This document shows positions 34,139 to 43,304 of a stretch of DNA of 64,000 nt, one piece after another (within the stretch, counting starts at the first letter, position 1; each line of letters opens with the position of its first letter). The notes beneath the pieces are model-generated. The model was given only the letters and a program-made list of their open reading frames with translations. It made no database searches and was not told the DNA's origin. The stretch is from Gammaproteobacteria bacterium (lineage in GTDB: Bacteria > Pseudomonadota > Gammaproteobacteria > JAABTG01): NCBI GenBank assembly GCA_034522055.1, contig JAXHLS010000002.1, positions 3,119,549 through 3,183,548 on the forward strand. The letters are read 5' to 3'. The translations under genes and the position numbers were made by a program.

Positions 34139-34249
34139 ATGACCCACGGCGTGTCCCTACTGACGGACCATGACATCTACCTGTTCAAACAAGGCACCCA
34201 CGTGCGGCTCGCTGAAGCGCCACGCGCAGCGCGACTGGGAAGGCGATGA
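34139..34249 (+). pseudogene. glgB-like 5' fragment
   Basis: ATG 34139 opens a 36-codon frame encoding VSLLTDHDIYLFKQGTHVRL, which closely resembles the N-terminus of a 1,4-alpha-glucan branching enzyme. It stops at 34249 and nothing further of the gene is present. The rest of the 33755-34305 spacer shows no gene. Confidence 0.45.
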
Positions 34250-34305
34250 TCGCCTCCGTGCGACGGCATTTGCGGGGGTACAAAAGTACTATCACAGGAG
34301 GCACT

Positions 34306-35397
34306 ATGAATTTCCATTTCCCCTCAACCCGCGTCGTCGGCGCGCGGCACACCGTCCACTCCATACCTGCCCCCACGATGCTGCTCCCCCGCCGCGGCCG
34401 CTCCATGGCTTCGCGTCCGCGGTGCCTGTGGCCTCGACCTATGCGAGTCCTGGCAAAGCAGGCCCTGGCCACAGCAGCCTTGGCCACGCTGAGCTTAGGT
34501 GCCACGGCCCAGGACGCTCCCCTGGGTAACACCATCTATGTCACCCTTCAGGGCGATGATGCCGTGGTCGAGCTCCCCGCCGGGGACCGCTGGCCGGGGG
34601 CCTCAGGGATGGGCCACGTTACCGTATCGCCGGACGGCCGTCTGGTGCTCGCCAGCGCCCGGGACGAAGATCGGATCTACGCTTACGACGCCCGGGCCGA
34701 TTCCCTCCTGGGCAGGATCGAGGTGGGCAGCAAGCCCTGGGGGGTCAAGATCGGTCCCGACGGAGACATCGCCATCGCCGCCAACTCGGGTGACGGCACT
34801 GTGAGCTTCATCGACACCGCTACCCTCGAGGTGGTGGAGACGGTGGCGGTTGGTAAGATGCCCCACGCCGTGGTGTTTTCACCGGAGGGCGACCGGGCTT
34901 ACGTGACGTTGCAGGAGACTGGTGGGATCGCGGTCATCGACGTGAAGTCGCGACGCAAGGTCGGCGAACTCCCCGCCGGGGCGGGCGCCCGCAATGCCGA
35001 TATCTCGCCGGATGGCCGCATTCTGTACGTGGCCAACAACGACAGTGGCGACCTCACCGTGATCGATGTGGCCGGGGCGCGTATCACCCACCGCATCGAG
35101 CTGGCGCCGCCCCACGGCGGCGTGGACGTGTCGCCGGACGGGCGCTGGGTCTTCGTGACGGGGATCAGCGGCGACACCCTCAACGTCATCGACACTGGGA
35201 TCGTGAGGCTCGTGGACCAGGTGCCGGTAGGCATGGGCCCCCAGGGGGTGCGGGCGAGCGCCGACGGACGCCGGATCTACGTGGCGACCGGCGGTAACGA
35301 CAAAGTGACGGTCCTTGACGTGGGCACCATGACTATCGCCGCGGAAGTGGATGCCGGCAAGACACCATTCTGGATCGCCGTCCCCGGCAACCGCTGA
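34306..35397 (+). CDS. YVTN-type beta-propeller protein, probably exported
   Basis: The 363-residue protein consists mainly of repeated propeller blades with the pattern VSPDGR-VFV-GNDS-TVxVID (for example FSPEGDRAYVTLQETGGIAV, ISPDGRILYVANNDSGDLTV). A signal-like segment (VLAKQALATAALATLSLGA) occurs only after a 45-residue basic, Pro-rich stretch. ATG 34306 has a strong AGGAGG site; ATG 34441 would place the signal peptide at the N-terminus but has no site. Such propellers often bind redox cofactors or surface ligands; the role here is unknown. Confidence 0.75.
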   Translation: MNFHFPSTRVVGARHTVHSIPAPTMLLPRRGRSMASRPRCLWPRPMRVLAKQALATAALATLSLGATAQDAPLGNTIYVTLQGDDAVVELPAGDRWPGASGMGHVTVSPDGRLVLASARDEDRIYAYDARADSLLGRIEVGSKPWGVKIGPDGDIAIAANSGDGTVSFIDTATLEVVETVAVGKMPHAVVFSPEGDRAYVTLQETGGIAVIDVKSRRKVGELPAGAGARNADISPDGRILYVANNDSGDLTVIDVAGARITHRIELAPPHGGVDVSPDGRWVFVTGISGDTLNVIDTGIVRLVDQVPVGMGPQGVRASADGRRIYVATGGNDKVTVLDVGTMTIAAEVDAGKTPFWIAVPGNR

Positions 35398-35768
35398 TTT
35401 CTCCATCCGCGACCCTTGCGGGAGATACAATGCGAGCTTGGCGCCAATGGCTGCAAGTCGTTCGAGCGCGAGATGCATGGGCTGGTCACGCAGACCGAAC
35501 GCAAGGTGCTTGCCGAGGGGGCGAGCGGCTTAATGAGCGTGTCCCCTGCGTCGTCATCCTCGGGCGCAGGCGCTCGCGGGTGGTGCGGCCGAGCGAGACG
35601 CCACTTACCCATTTGATGCACAACGCCAAGCATGAGCGAGTAGATAGCACACGCAGCGATTGAGCCAGTCCGGCTCGATGCCTTTGTTGGACGAAGCCGC
35701 TTCGCGGCAGAAATGATCAGCGAAGAGTCCTAAGCTCCCTCTTCGAGGGCCTGGGCCTGAAGAGGGCG
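35398..35768. other. Gene-free stretch with decayed sequence
   Basis: No complete gene is seen. A short frame (35416-35616) reads like a protein fragment in its first 40 codons but matches nothing I recognise. The last 50 bp are in-frame remains of the hydrolase that follows. Confidence 0.35.
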
Positions 35769-36332
35769 GTGATACTCGTTGCCCACGACCATGGCGGCGG
35801 CGTGGCCCAGGTCTTCGCTTGCAAGTATTGCGATTACATCAAGCGCCTCGTACTCATCGATGCCGTCTGCTTCGACCAGTGGCCAGTCTGCGAGGTGGAG
35901 GCCCTGGCGGCCCTGGATGGTGCCTCAGATGAGGTGTTGCAGCAGGCCATGGACCAGGCGGTGGCCAACTTCCCCGCCCTCATGCGCGTGGGCAGCTATG
36001 ACGGGACCCCCTTCACGGACAAGAACTGCAAACAGAATTACCTGCAGTTCTGGGGCCGCGGGCCGGGCATAACGGGATTCAAATCCCTCATCCGCGTATC
36101 CGCCGATCCCAAGCAATCGGATACCGACGTCGACCACGGCAGGCTTACCTGCCCCACCCTGGCGATGTGGGCGGAGAACGACAACTTCATGTCCAAGGAG
36201 GGCGGCGTGCGCCTCAAGCAGGCCATCAAGGGACCGGTGCGCCTCCAGTTCATCGAGCGCGAGGGCCACTGGGTGCAGGAAAACCGCCCCGACGTGGTTG
36301 CCCACTACATCGATGACTTCATCACCGAGTGA
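35769..36332 (+). pseudogene. Alpha/beta hydrolase, N-terminally truncated
   Basis: The 187-residue frame begins within the nucleophile elbow (ILVAHDHGGGVAQVF, Asp nucleophile as in haloalkane-dehalogenase or epoxide-hydrolase types) and runs to a normal C-terminus with the acid (AMWAENDNFM) and His (EREGHWVQE) regions. Family members are usually near 290 residues, so about 100 N-terminal residues are gone. In-frame sequence upstream to about 35720 (SSLFEGLGLKRAV) fits the family but has no start codon. It is probably a dead fragment. Confidence 0.65.
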
Positions 36333-36449
36333 AATTGTGTCGAGATCTGAATACCCCATAGGAAAGCGCTGATTCATTCGGCACTTCCTTAACCCGTGGC
36401 CGCGCCGGTCGTTGCGTAACCTGTCAACTGTCCCCAGAACCGTTCCCGC

Positions 36450-37394
36450 CTACCGGTCCCCGGCCGCACCGAGGCCCGGTCCGTCGGGCGTCTCCGGCAC
36501 CACCACCACCAGCGCCCCCTCCAACACCTCGAAGCGGGCCGGGGTCTCGGCCACCAGCTCGCCGTCAGCGGAGATGGGCAGGGGGCGCGAGATCCGCAGT
36601 TCCAGGGTTCGCCCATGGAGGGTCCGGATGTTGGACAGCTGGCGATGGTACCCGAGGGCGAGCCACGGCAGCTTGAGAACCAGCCGCCAGAAGGGCTCGG
36701 GTGACAGGCCGAAGAAGTGGAGGGTCTGGTCGTCGATGCGGGCGTCGCTGAACACCGTGGCCCCGCCGCCGTAGTAGCGGCCGTTGCCCACCGCCAGGTG
36801 GATGGCCCGGAAACGCGGCACCCGCTCGCCGTCCACCGTCACCCGGCAGCGGAAGGGCCGGACTTCGCGGTAGGCCCGCAGCAGCGCCAGGGGATAACCC
36901 GCGATGCCCAGGTCTCGCTTCATGCTCGCCGACAGGCGCTCCGTGACCTCGGGTCCCAGGCCGATGCTGGCGACATTGGCGAACGGGGTATCGTTGACCC
37001 GGCCCAGGTCGATACGGGCCAGCCGGCCAGCCAGGGCCGTCTCCAGAGCCTCATGGGGGTCGAGGGAGAGGCCCAGGGTGCGGGCCAGGTCGTTGGCGGT
37101 GCCCAGGGGCAGCACCGCCACCGGCAGTCCGGCCGCCATCAGCTCCGGCAGCAGATGATGGACCGTGCCGTCGCCGCCACCGACCAGGATGCGCCCGGAG
37201 GCCCGGGCCAGGCGCCCCCGGTGCGCCTCCAGGGCCGCCGGGAAATCCTCGGGGGCTACGGGGCCGTCGCCCGCCAGGGTCCAGCCGGCGCGGCCGATGG
37301 CCTCGACGATGGCATCGGCGTGCTCTTCACCACCGCGGCTGCGGGTATTGAGGACCAGCAGGCAGGTGCGTCCCGTATCCGTATCAGCGCTCAT
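36450..37394 (-). CDS. Diacylglycerol/lipid kinase (DAGK catalytic domain, YegS-like)
   Basis: The 314-residue protein shows the lipid-kinase core: CLLVLNTRSRGGEE, RILVGGGDGTVHHLLPEL (nucleotide-binding GGGDGT) and VLPLGTANDLARTL, then the C-terminal beta domain with FANVASIGLG and ISADGELV. It should phosphorylate diacylglycerol or a similar lipid at the inner membrane face. ATG 37394 is chosen. It lies in one minus-strand operon after DUF1328 and App1-type phosphatase genes, which suggests a phosphatidate/diacylglycerol cycle. Confidence 0.88.
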   Translation of the reverse strand: MSADTDTGRTCLLVLNTRSRGGEEHADAIVEAIGRAGWTLAGDGPVAPEDFPAALEAHRGRLARASGRILVGGGDGTVHHLLPELMAAGLPVAVLPLGTANDLARTLGLSLDPHEALETALAGRLARIDLGRVNDTPFANVASIGLGPEVTERLSASMKRDLGIAGYPLALLRAYREVRPFRCRVTVDGERVPRFRAIHLAVGNGRYYGGGATVFSDARIDDQTLHFFGLSPEPFWRLVLKLPWLALGYHRQLSNIRTLHGRTLELRISRPLPISADGELVAETPARFEVLEGALVVVVPETPDGPGLGAAGDR

Positions 37395-37551
37395 GGCGCA
37401 CCCCGGCAACCGCGGCACCGGGCCACCACCGGCAGCCCCTCGAAGGGGCCACGGAGGGCGCCATGGCAGGCCCTCTGGCACCCCTGGATGGGACCCCGGG
37501 CCGGCACCTCCCCGGCGACCGGCCGGACCCCCTGCGTCCCGGGGGATGCAT

Positions 37552-38607
37552 TCAGGGTACCTCCCGGGCCACGTGTTCCCGCACCTCGGTGACGGTGCTG
37601 TCGGGGATCCAGCCCCGCCGGCGGGCGTGGACCGCCATCTCCGCGGTGGAGGCGGCCAACACCAGGTCGACGTCCAACTCGCCCAGGGACTCCTGCATGC
37701 GCCTCAGGGCCGCGCTGCGGTCCGCGCTGTGGAGCAGGTCGCGGATATAGATGGCGGCCACCCGCTCGGGGTAGCGCCGCGCGATGGCCGCATAGACCTC
37801 CGGGTCGCGCTGGCCGCTGTCCCCCACCAGCACTATCGGCAAGTCCTTAAAGACCTCGAACACGCGCTCCAACACCTCGCGCTTGTGCTGCCGGGCGCGC
37901 CGCGGAAAAGGGTGGCGCAGGGAGATACCCCAGTCCCGCAGCTCCAGCACCGGCCCGGCGGGGATTTCGTGGTCGTGGAAGAAGGCCTCCAGCACCGGAT
38001 AGATGGCCCAGGGGCTGCGAGAGACATAGACGGGGGGATTCTCCTCGTCGCCCTCCCGGCCCCCGTGGAGCCCGCGGTAAAAGGCCGCAACTCCCGGCAG
38101 GGGGGCCCGGTCTTCGGCGCCGTGGGTGAACAGCCGCCACAGCATCATCAGCTTGTTGGCGACGCCCGTATGCATCACCGTATCGTCGATATCGCTGACC
38201 ACCACCCGCCGGGAGGCGGCGGTAGCCATCAGCACCTCCCCTTCACCCCGGGCCGGTGCCGCGGCGGCCGGGGCGACGAGTTCGGCCCGGTAACCCCGCC
38301 AGGGGCCATCTTCCCGGGCCGGCGCAACCTCCAGGCAGGCCGCGAAGAAACCATGGGAATCCGCTTCCACCACCTCGCTCGCATCACCGCATTCGACGCG
38401 CACCCGGGCGCCCACCACGCGCCGGCTGACCGCCAGCCGCAGGGCGTCCAGCAACCGCTTCCCGAGGTCACGCCGACGGTGCCGACTGGCGGGGGCCGCG
38501 ACCTCTGCCCCGCGGCCCGTGATCACCTGGCCGCTGACGTATACCCGGCGGCCCGAGCCGAAGCCGCGAAAGGCCCGGACCGCGGTGTTCCCGGGGCGCC
38601 CGCTCAT
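37552..38607 (-). CDS. App1-family phosphatidate phosphatase-like protein (DUF2183)
   Basis: The 351-residue protein has an N-terminal beta domain (RRVYVSGQVITG) and a C-terminal HAD-like App1 domain: VVVSDIDDTVMHTGVAN (catalytic DxDDT), PVYVSRSPWAIYP, and LPIVLVGDSGQRDPEVY. Yeast App1 is a Mg-dependent phosphatidate phosphatase; bacterial members are little studied. The start ATG 38607 follows the DUF1328 gene by 25 bp. Together with the lipid kinase it could set the phosphatidate to diacylglycerol balance. Confidence 0.85.
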   Translation of the reverse strand: MSGRPGNTAVRAFRGFGSGRRVYVSGQVITGRGAEVAAPASRHRRRDLGKRLLDALRLAVSRRVVGARVRVECGDASEVVEADSHGFFAACLEVAPAREDGPWRGYRAELVAPAAAAPARGEGEVLMATAASRRVVVSDIDDTVMHTGVANKLMMLWRLFTHGAEDRAPLPGVAAFYRGLHGGREGDEENPPVYVSRSPWAIYPVLEAFFHDHEIPAGPVLELRDWGISLRHPFPRRARQHKREVLERVFEVFKDLPIVLVGDSGQRDPEVYAAIARRYPERVAAIYIRDLLHSADRSAALRRMQESLGELDVDLVLAASTAEMAVHARRRGWIPDSTVTEVREHVAREVP

Positions 38608-38632
38608 GGCGCCGCCGCGACCCCTACCCAGG

Positions 38633-38797
38633 TCAAAGCCTGCCCCGGCGTCCGAAGAGGGCGAAGACCACCGCCAGCACCAGCCCGACGACGAACAGGA
38701 TCCAGGCGATGTCGACGGCGGTGCCAGCGATGCCGGAGAAGCCCAGCAGCCCGGCAATGATGGCGATGATGAGAAAAGTCAAGGCCCATCCCAGCAT
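38633..38797 (-). CDS. DUF1328 small membrane protein
   Basis: The 54-residue protein begins [20 protein letters not shown] and consists of two membrane helices with a [11 protein letters not shown] turn, the typical DUF1328 (YtjA-like) form. It is commonly stress-induced, with unknown function. ATG 38797 is the usual family start; the longer frame to 38875 is not needed. It is the first gene of a likely operon with the App1-type phosphatase and the lipid kinase. Confidence 0.9.
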   Translation of the reverse strand: MLGWALTFLIIAIIAGLLGFSGIAGTAVDIAWILFVVGLVLAVVFALFGRRGRL

Positions 38798-38961
38798 GAT
38801 AACCTCGTGTGGCTTTGGTTTGAGCGCACCGGTTTGGCGCGCCTGGTGTTCCAAGCCTTGCAGGAACCGCACCAATCGTCCCCGGCGCGCGGTTCCCCCG
38901 GCCGTCGCACTTGAGGCAGACTGTAAATTACGGGGCTCGCCCCCCGCCAGGAGACTGTATC

Positions 38962-39399
38962 ATGTCCATCCTCATCGATGCCCGGACCGCCGCCCTCAAC
39001 ACCCTGAGCGAGCAATGCATCAAGGCTGCCCGCTGCTACCGCGAGGCCGCCGGCGCCGCGGAGTCCGAAGGCCTGAGGTCGCGCCTCGAGGCGCTTCATG
39101 CCGAGCGCGAGGACTTCGCCGAAACCGTTGACCGGCTCATCGCCCATGAGATGGACACCCTTCCCAAGGCCGTGGACCCCGAGCAGTTGGGTCTCGGGGA
39201 GTTGGTGCTCAAGACCGCGGCGATGCTCGCCGACGACACCGCGAGTCGGCTGGTGGCGGGCTGCGTGGACGCCGACCGGGCCATCCTCGACACCCTGGAC
39301 GACGAGGCGCTGACGGAGGACACCCTGCCGCCCCGCCTCGGCACCTGCCTGGAGGTCATCCGCGGTGCCGTCCGGCGGGCCGTCGAGGACCTCGCCTGA
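38962..39399 (+). CDS. DUF2383-like four-helix-bundle protein
   Basis: The 145-residue helical protein (MSILIDARTAALNTLSEQCI) has a ferritin-like pattern: AARCYREAAGAAESEGLRSR, LHAEREDFAETVDRLI, and a second helical pair. It resembles PA2169/DUF2383 proteins involved in stress responses. It starts at ATG 38962 with CCAGGAG upstream and is divergent from the DUF1328 operon. No metal-ligand set typical of true ferritins is complete. Confidence 0.65.
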   Translation: MSILIDARTAALNTLSEQCIKAARCYREAAGAAESEGLRSRLEALHAEREDFAETVDRLIAHEMDTLPKAVDPEQLGLGELVLKTAAMLADDTASRLVAGCVDADRAILDTLDDEALTEDTLPPRLGTCLEVIRGAVRRAVEDLA

Positions 39400-39772
39400 G
39401 ACCGGCCGCCATCCCACCGCCGGCCTTCGCCGCGGATGACGGTATCAGCAACCCGAACCCGCACGGTTCCGCATCGCCGCAGGGAAGCGCCGAATACTTT
39501 AGCGCTTCCTCAACCCAGGCCGCACCGGCAGTGAAATAACCGTCTCCACAACCGACCGGTTTGTGGAAATCAACTATCGCCCGGGTGAAATCCCCCGCCC
39601 CCCGCCGCCGGACTCCGACTACACGGCGTCCGCTCGCCACCAGGGCCCGGGCGCGGCGGCTGTCGTGCCATTGGCACCGATCCTGCAGCACCGGAAACCG
39701 AAGGAAGCCGCCGGAGCGCGGCGGCAGCCCGATCCCAACAAACCCGAAAGCCAAACTGAAGAGGACCAAACT

Positions 39773-40429
39773 ATGAATATGACCACCTACAAGGCGAGCA
39801 TGGCGGGCCTGCTGCTGGCGGCGCTCACAGCAGGACCGGCGGCCGCGGAAAAGGCCAAGCCCTATGAGAAGCCCGAGGACACCTGGATCAGCATCAGCGG
39901 CACCGTGGACGCGGTCAGCTCCGACACCTTCACCCTCGACTACGGCCAGGGCAATATCACCGTGGAAATGGACGACGGCGACCGTGATGCCGACGCCTAC
40001 AAGCTGATCAAGGGTGACAAGGTCCGCGTCAGCGGGATGATCGACGACGACCTGTTCGAGACCCGCACCCTTGAGGCCGCCAGCGTCTATGTGGAGAACC
40101 TGGACACCTACTTCTACGCCAGCGCCATGGACGAGGAGGACGCCGTAATCACCGTCACCACGCCCATCACCATCACCACGCCGGTGGTGATCTCCGAGAC
40201 CGTGATCCGGGGCGTGGTCACCGAGACCAGCGACGAGGAATTCGTCATCGATACGGGTCTGCGCGAGGTACGCGTGGAGGTCGAGGAGATGGCCTACAAC
40301 CCCCTCGACGACGAGGGCTATCAGAAGATCGAGGTCGGCGACCGGGTCAGCGTGACTGGGGACATGGACGACGATTTCCTCGAAGGGCGTGAGCTGGTGG
40401 CGGACAGCGTGATCACCCTATCCGACTGA
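39773..40429 (+). CDS. Exported OB-fold-like two-domain protein, paralogue C
   Basis: The 218-residue protein is the closest paralogue of that at 32026. It has a signal peptide (ASMAGLLLAALTAGPAAAEK), first unit ISISGTVDAVSSDTFTLDYG with DDGDRDADAYKLIKGDKV, a Thr/Ile-rich strand region, and second unit IRGVVTETSDEEFVIDTGLR with YNPLDDEGYQKIEVGDRV. Its last 108 bp overlap the C-terminal end of the convergent gene at 40321-41367, so one of the two genes is probably truncated. Confidence 0.72.
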   Translation: MNMTTYKASMAGLLLAALTAGPAAAEKAKPYEKPEDTWISISGTVDAVSSDTFTLDYGQGNITVEMDDGDRDADAYKLIKGDKVRVSGMIDDDLFETRTLEAASVYVENLDTYFYASAMDEEDAVITVTTPITITTPVVISETVIRGVVTETSDEEFVIDTGLREVRVEVEEMAYNPLDDEGYQKIEVGDRVSVTGDMDDDFLEGRELVADSVITLSD

Positions 40430-41367
40430 GGCGCCACGATGGTGGGGTCGGCGTAGCGGTTGCAGTTGTTCCCTTCGTGCCAGGCGCCGTCGACGAACTC
40501 CGACAGGTCGAAGGGCCGGTTCAGATGCCAGGCCCTCACGATCTTGCGGTGCCTCAATGAGGCCATGAGCTGGAACTCGCACTCCACGTAGGGTTTGGCA
40601 AAAAGGTTGCCGATCATGCCCTTCAGGGGGTCATGGCGGGTGCCCAGGATCTGGTTCCAGAACCGCCAGCCATGGAAGTTCGCCGTCAGGTCGGCAAAGG
40701 AATAGACGCCGGTGGTCAGGTAACCGAACCTCCCGGCCTCCTGGCGGCTTCCCCATTCCATGACCTCTTCGAGGGTTTCGCCCTCATCCCGGGTGCGTTC
40801 GAAATACTCCCAGCCTTCCGCAAAGAAATGCCCCACCTTGTCCAGGCCCATCAGGTGGCCATCGATCCTGACGACATCGCTGAGTTCCTTGACCCTGAGG
40901 GAGAAGCCCTCCAGATAGTCCATATCGCCATAGATGGAATCCTGCAGGGACAGGGAAAGACTCTTCCCGGCAAGCAGCTCGCGCAGCTGCAGGTCCAGGT
41001 CATAGCCCCGCAGACCCCACCGGGGAATGAAGGAATGAAAGATGGCCTTCCTGAGCTCCGCGTACAGGCGCTCCTGGTCGCAGAACTCACCGGACTCCAT
41101 GGCGGCGAAATCGTCTTCGCTGACATTGGCATTCGCCACGCCTGCCCGCAGACGTTGGTTGAATATCCCGTTGATGGCCTCCGCGCTGTCATCGAGGGCC
41201 ACCCTTCTGGGCGTTACGCTGTCGATCTCGGCCCCAGGGGTCGGCGCCGGGGCCATGACGCCAAACGCCCACACCAGAACACCAAGGAGCGGGCGTCGGG
41301 GCCGGGCTGATTGCACCGTGTTCCGGCGCGCACCTGTGGATCGCGAATCAAAGAGGGGGCTTGGCAT
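40321..41367 (-). CDS. Hypothetical exported protein, C-terminus probably artefactual
   Basis: The 348-residue frame has a signal peptide (LLGVLVWAFGVMAPAPTPGA) and a coherent domain with FCDQERLYAELRKAIFHSF, MGLDKVGHFFAEGWEYFERT, FGYLTTGVYSFADLTANFHG and CEFQLMASLRHRKIVRAW. The final 35 residues (after ADPTIVAPQ) are the antisense of the paralogue C gene and low in sense, so the true end was probably lost when the two sequences were joined near 40430. I do not recognise the family; the conserved-looking HFFAEGW region may be functional. Confidence 0.6.
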   Translation of the reverse strand: MPSPLFDSRSTGARRNTVQSARPRRPLLGVLVWAFGVMAPAPTPGAEIDSVTPRRVALDDSAEAINGIFNQRLRAGVANANVSEDDFAAMESGEFCDQERLYAELRKAIFHSFIPRWGLRGYDLDLQLRELLAGKSLSLSLQDSIYGDMDYLEGFSLRVKELSDVVRIDGHLMGLDKVGHFFAEGWEYFERTRDEGETLEEVMEWGSRQEAGRFGYLTTGVYSFADLTANFHGWRFWNQILGTRHDPLKGMIGNLFAKPYVECEFQLMASLRHRKIVRAWHLNRPFDLSEFVDGAWHEGNNCNRYADPTIVAPQSDRVITLSATSSRPSRKSSSMSPVTLTRSPTSIF

Positions 41368-41663
41368 GGGCGGCGTCTGGTCCTGCGGCTACGGTCGGAT
41401 GGGCGCGCGGGGCTTACCCGCCGGATGGTGCGGTTTTCCCTCCTTGGGGTTGGGGTGGGCCATGATACGACTGCTCGAAGCCCTGGTCCCGGCTGCCGCA
41501 GCGCACCCACAGGTCGGCATGATCGAGGTTGCCGCCCCTGCCCATCCGCGCTCCGTCCGCCTCTGCGGCAAATCGGCGTGATACCCAACGACGGCGACCC
41601 TTATGGATGCCCCGCCCCGCGGTCAAAGGGGCGCCTGTAACACCCCCGTCTGCGCCGGTCGGA

Positions 41664-42548
41664 TCACCCTTTGCGGCCCGCGTCCCTGAAGGACCTTTGC
41701 AGGAAATCGGCGATTTCGTCACCGTGCCCCTCGATGCGGTCGACCGAGTCGTGGTCCGCCTCGGGCACGAGCATCAGTTCGACTCCCGCGTGGGCGCGCG
41801 CCCCGTAGATCGCCGTGGCGTCCTGGACCGGAACGCTTCGGTCCGCGGCCCCGTGGGCGAGCAGAACCGGGCAGCGGATGTGGCCGATGGTGTTGATCGG
41901 TGCGATGGCCTCGTAGCGAGCCCCGATGGTGCGCTCGACATAGCGCAGCACCAGCCAGGCGATTGGCCGGGGAATGCGATGGAAACGCATCTGACGCCTC
42001 ATCAACTCTTCCGGGTGGGCGAAGGCAGCGATGCTCACCACCGCCGCCACCTGCGGACGCCGGCTGGCAACCAGCAGCACCGCGGCGGCACCGACGGAGT
42101 GTCCGAGCAGAGCGATCCGGCCGGAATCCACCTCAGGCACGCCGGTCAGCCAGTCGAATCCGTGCTCGAGGTCCTCCGCGAAGCGGGGCATGGAGGAGAA
42201 GGCGTCGCCATCGCTGCGACCGTGGTTGCGGGCGTCCACCAGCAATGTGGCGTAGCCGCTGCGGTGCAGCAGCCCGGCAAAAGGCAGCATGAGTTCGGCA
42301 TTGGAGCCCCAACCGTGCATGACCACCACGGCGGGTGCTGGCCGCGACTCACCGGGCGGCGGAATGTACCAGGCGAAGAGTCGGCGGCCGTTGGCGGTCG
42401 GGATGGACTCTTCGTGAAACGGCAGGCCGAAATCGGCCGGCGTACCGGACTCCACGATGCGCGGAGCGCGGTAGCCGCGACGGATGAACAGCGACAGCAG
42501 GCCATACCCGGCAAGCAGGAGGAATACGAGGGTGAGAACTATGGTCAT
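41664..42548 (-). CDS. Membrane-anchored alpha/beta hydrolase
   Basis: The 294-residue protein has one N-terminal helix (MTIVLTLVFLLLAGYGLLSL) and a serine-hydrolase fold: VVVMHGWGSNAELM (oxyanion region), LVDARNHGRSDGD, IALLGHSVGAAAVLL (nucleophile Ser in GHSVG), AHGAADRSVPVQDA (acid) and PEADHDSVDRI (His). Proteins of this BEM46/YfhR-like type are esterases or peptidases facing the periplasm. The catalytic triad is complete. It stands alone between the 41.4-kb gene and the RelB-like antitoxin. Confidence 0.85.
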   Translation of the reverse strand: MTIVLTLVFLLLAGYGLLSLFIRRGYRAPRIVESGTPADFGLPFHEESIPTANGRRLFAWYIPPPGESRPAPAVVVMHGWGSNAELMLPFAGLLHRSGYATLLVDARNHGRSDGDAFSSMPRFAEDLEHGFDWLTGVPEVDSGRIALLGHSVGAAAVLLVASRRPQVAAVVSIAAFAHPEELMRRQMRFHRIPRPIAWLVLRYVERTIGARYEAIAPINTIGHIRCPVLLAHGAADRSVPVQDATAIYGARAHAGVELMLVPEADHDSVDRIEGHGDEIADFLQRSFRDAGRKG

Positions 42549-42597
42549 CGGCAGGCCTATGCCCGAGTTGCGTGCAATTGATTGTTATGGATTTACA

Positions 42598-42615
42598 AGA
42601 CCTTTAAACAGGTCT
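42598..42615. promoter_or_regulatory. Operator candidate of the relBE-like pair
   Basis: AGACCT (42598-42603) and AGGTCT (42610-42615) form a perfect inverted repeat around TTAAAC, within an AT-rich promoter region 38 bp before the antitoxin start. It is the likely autoregulation site for the antitoxin. Confidence 0.5.
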
Positions 42616-42653
42616 ATTATTAAGTCTCATGTCAATTGGCCCAAGGTATCTCC

Positions 42654-42902
42654 ATGACGCATCAAATCCTTACTGACGTGGCTGCCAGCATCTCCGAACT
42701 GAAAGCCAACCCCATGAAGGTCGTAGCCAGCGGAGAAGGCATGCCCATTGCTGTTCTTAACAGGAATGAGCCTGCGTTTTATTGTGTCCCCGCCAAAGCC
42801 TATGAAGCCATGATGGACCTTATAGAGGATAAAGAGCTGCTGGAAATTGCCAGGAGCCGCATGGCCGAAGAAAGCATAAAGGTCAATCTGGATGGCCTAT
42901 GA
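42654..42902 (+). CDS. StbD/RelB-Phd-type antitoxin
   Basis: The 82-residue protein (MTHQILTDVAASISELKANP) matches StbD/YefM-like antitoxins: N-terminal Phd/RelB DNA-binding fold with MPIAVLNRNEPAFYCVPAKA, and a helical C-terminus for toxin binding. I chose ATG 42654; TTG 42636 is open too. It overlaps the toxin gene by 11 bp. Codon use is more AT-rich than in the surroundings, consistent with separate acquisition. Confidence 0.88.
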   Translation: MTHQILTDVAASISELKANPMKVVASGEGMPIAVLNRNEPAFYCVPAKAYEAMMDLIEDKELLEIARSRMAEESIKVNLDGL

Positions 42903-43191
42903 GTTAGCATTTAAGAAAAGTGCCCTGAAAGAATGGAAAAAGCTCGGCCCCCATGTACGGGAACTTTTCGCTAAAAAACTCAAACAGCGGCTTTCCAATC
43001 CACATGTTCCTTCCGCAGCAGTTAGCGGAGGAACAAATCTGTACAAAATAAAACTGCGTCAACTTGGATATCGGTTGGTCTATTCGGTATCCGATCCTAT
43101 CGTCACGGTTACTGTCCTTGCGGTCGGCAAAAGAAATCGAAATGAAGTTTATGATCTGGCTCTTTCACGCGAAAAAGCCGATAAGCCATAG
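42892..43191 (+). CDS. StbE/RelE-family toxin
   Basis: The 99-residue basic protein (MAYELAFKKSALKEWKKLGP) has the RelE fold signature: KLKQRLSNPH, GGTNLYKIKLRQLGYRLVYSV and VTVLAVGKRNRNEVY. RelE-type toxins cut mRNA on the ribosome. It is intact and coupled to the antitoxin, probably stabilising the cargo region or the element. Confidence 0.9.
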   Translation: MAYELAFKKSALKEWKKLGPHVRELFAKKLKQRLSNPHVPSAAVSGGTNLYKIKLRQLGYRLVYSVSDPIVTVTVLAVGKRNRNEVYDLALSREKADKP

Positions 43192-43304
43192 CTAATAAGG
43201 ATTTCTCCGCTGTGCGCAACATCGCGGGGTGTAGATGGCTGTAAAAATAGTTTCTATACCCTACTCAAAGGCTCCTCGGGACTTGAATCGCCGAGACGAT
43301 CAAT

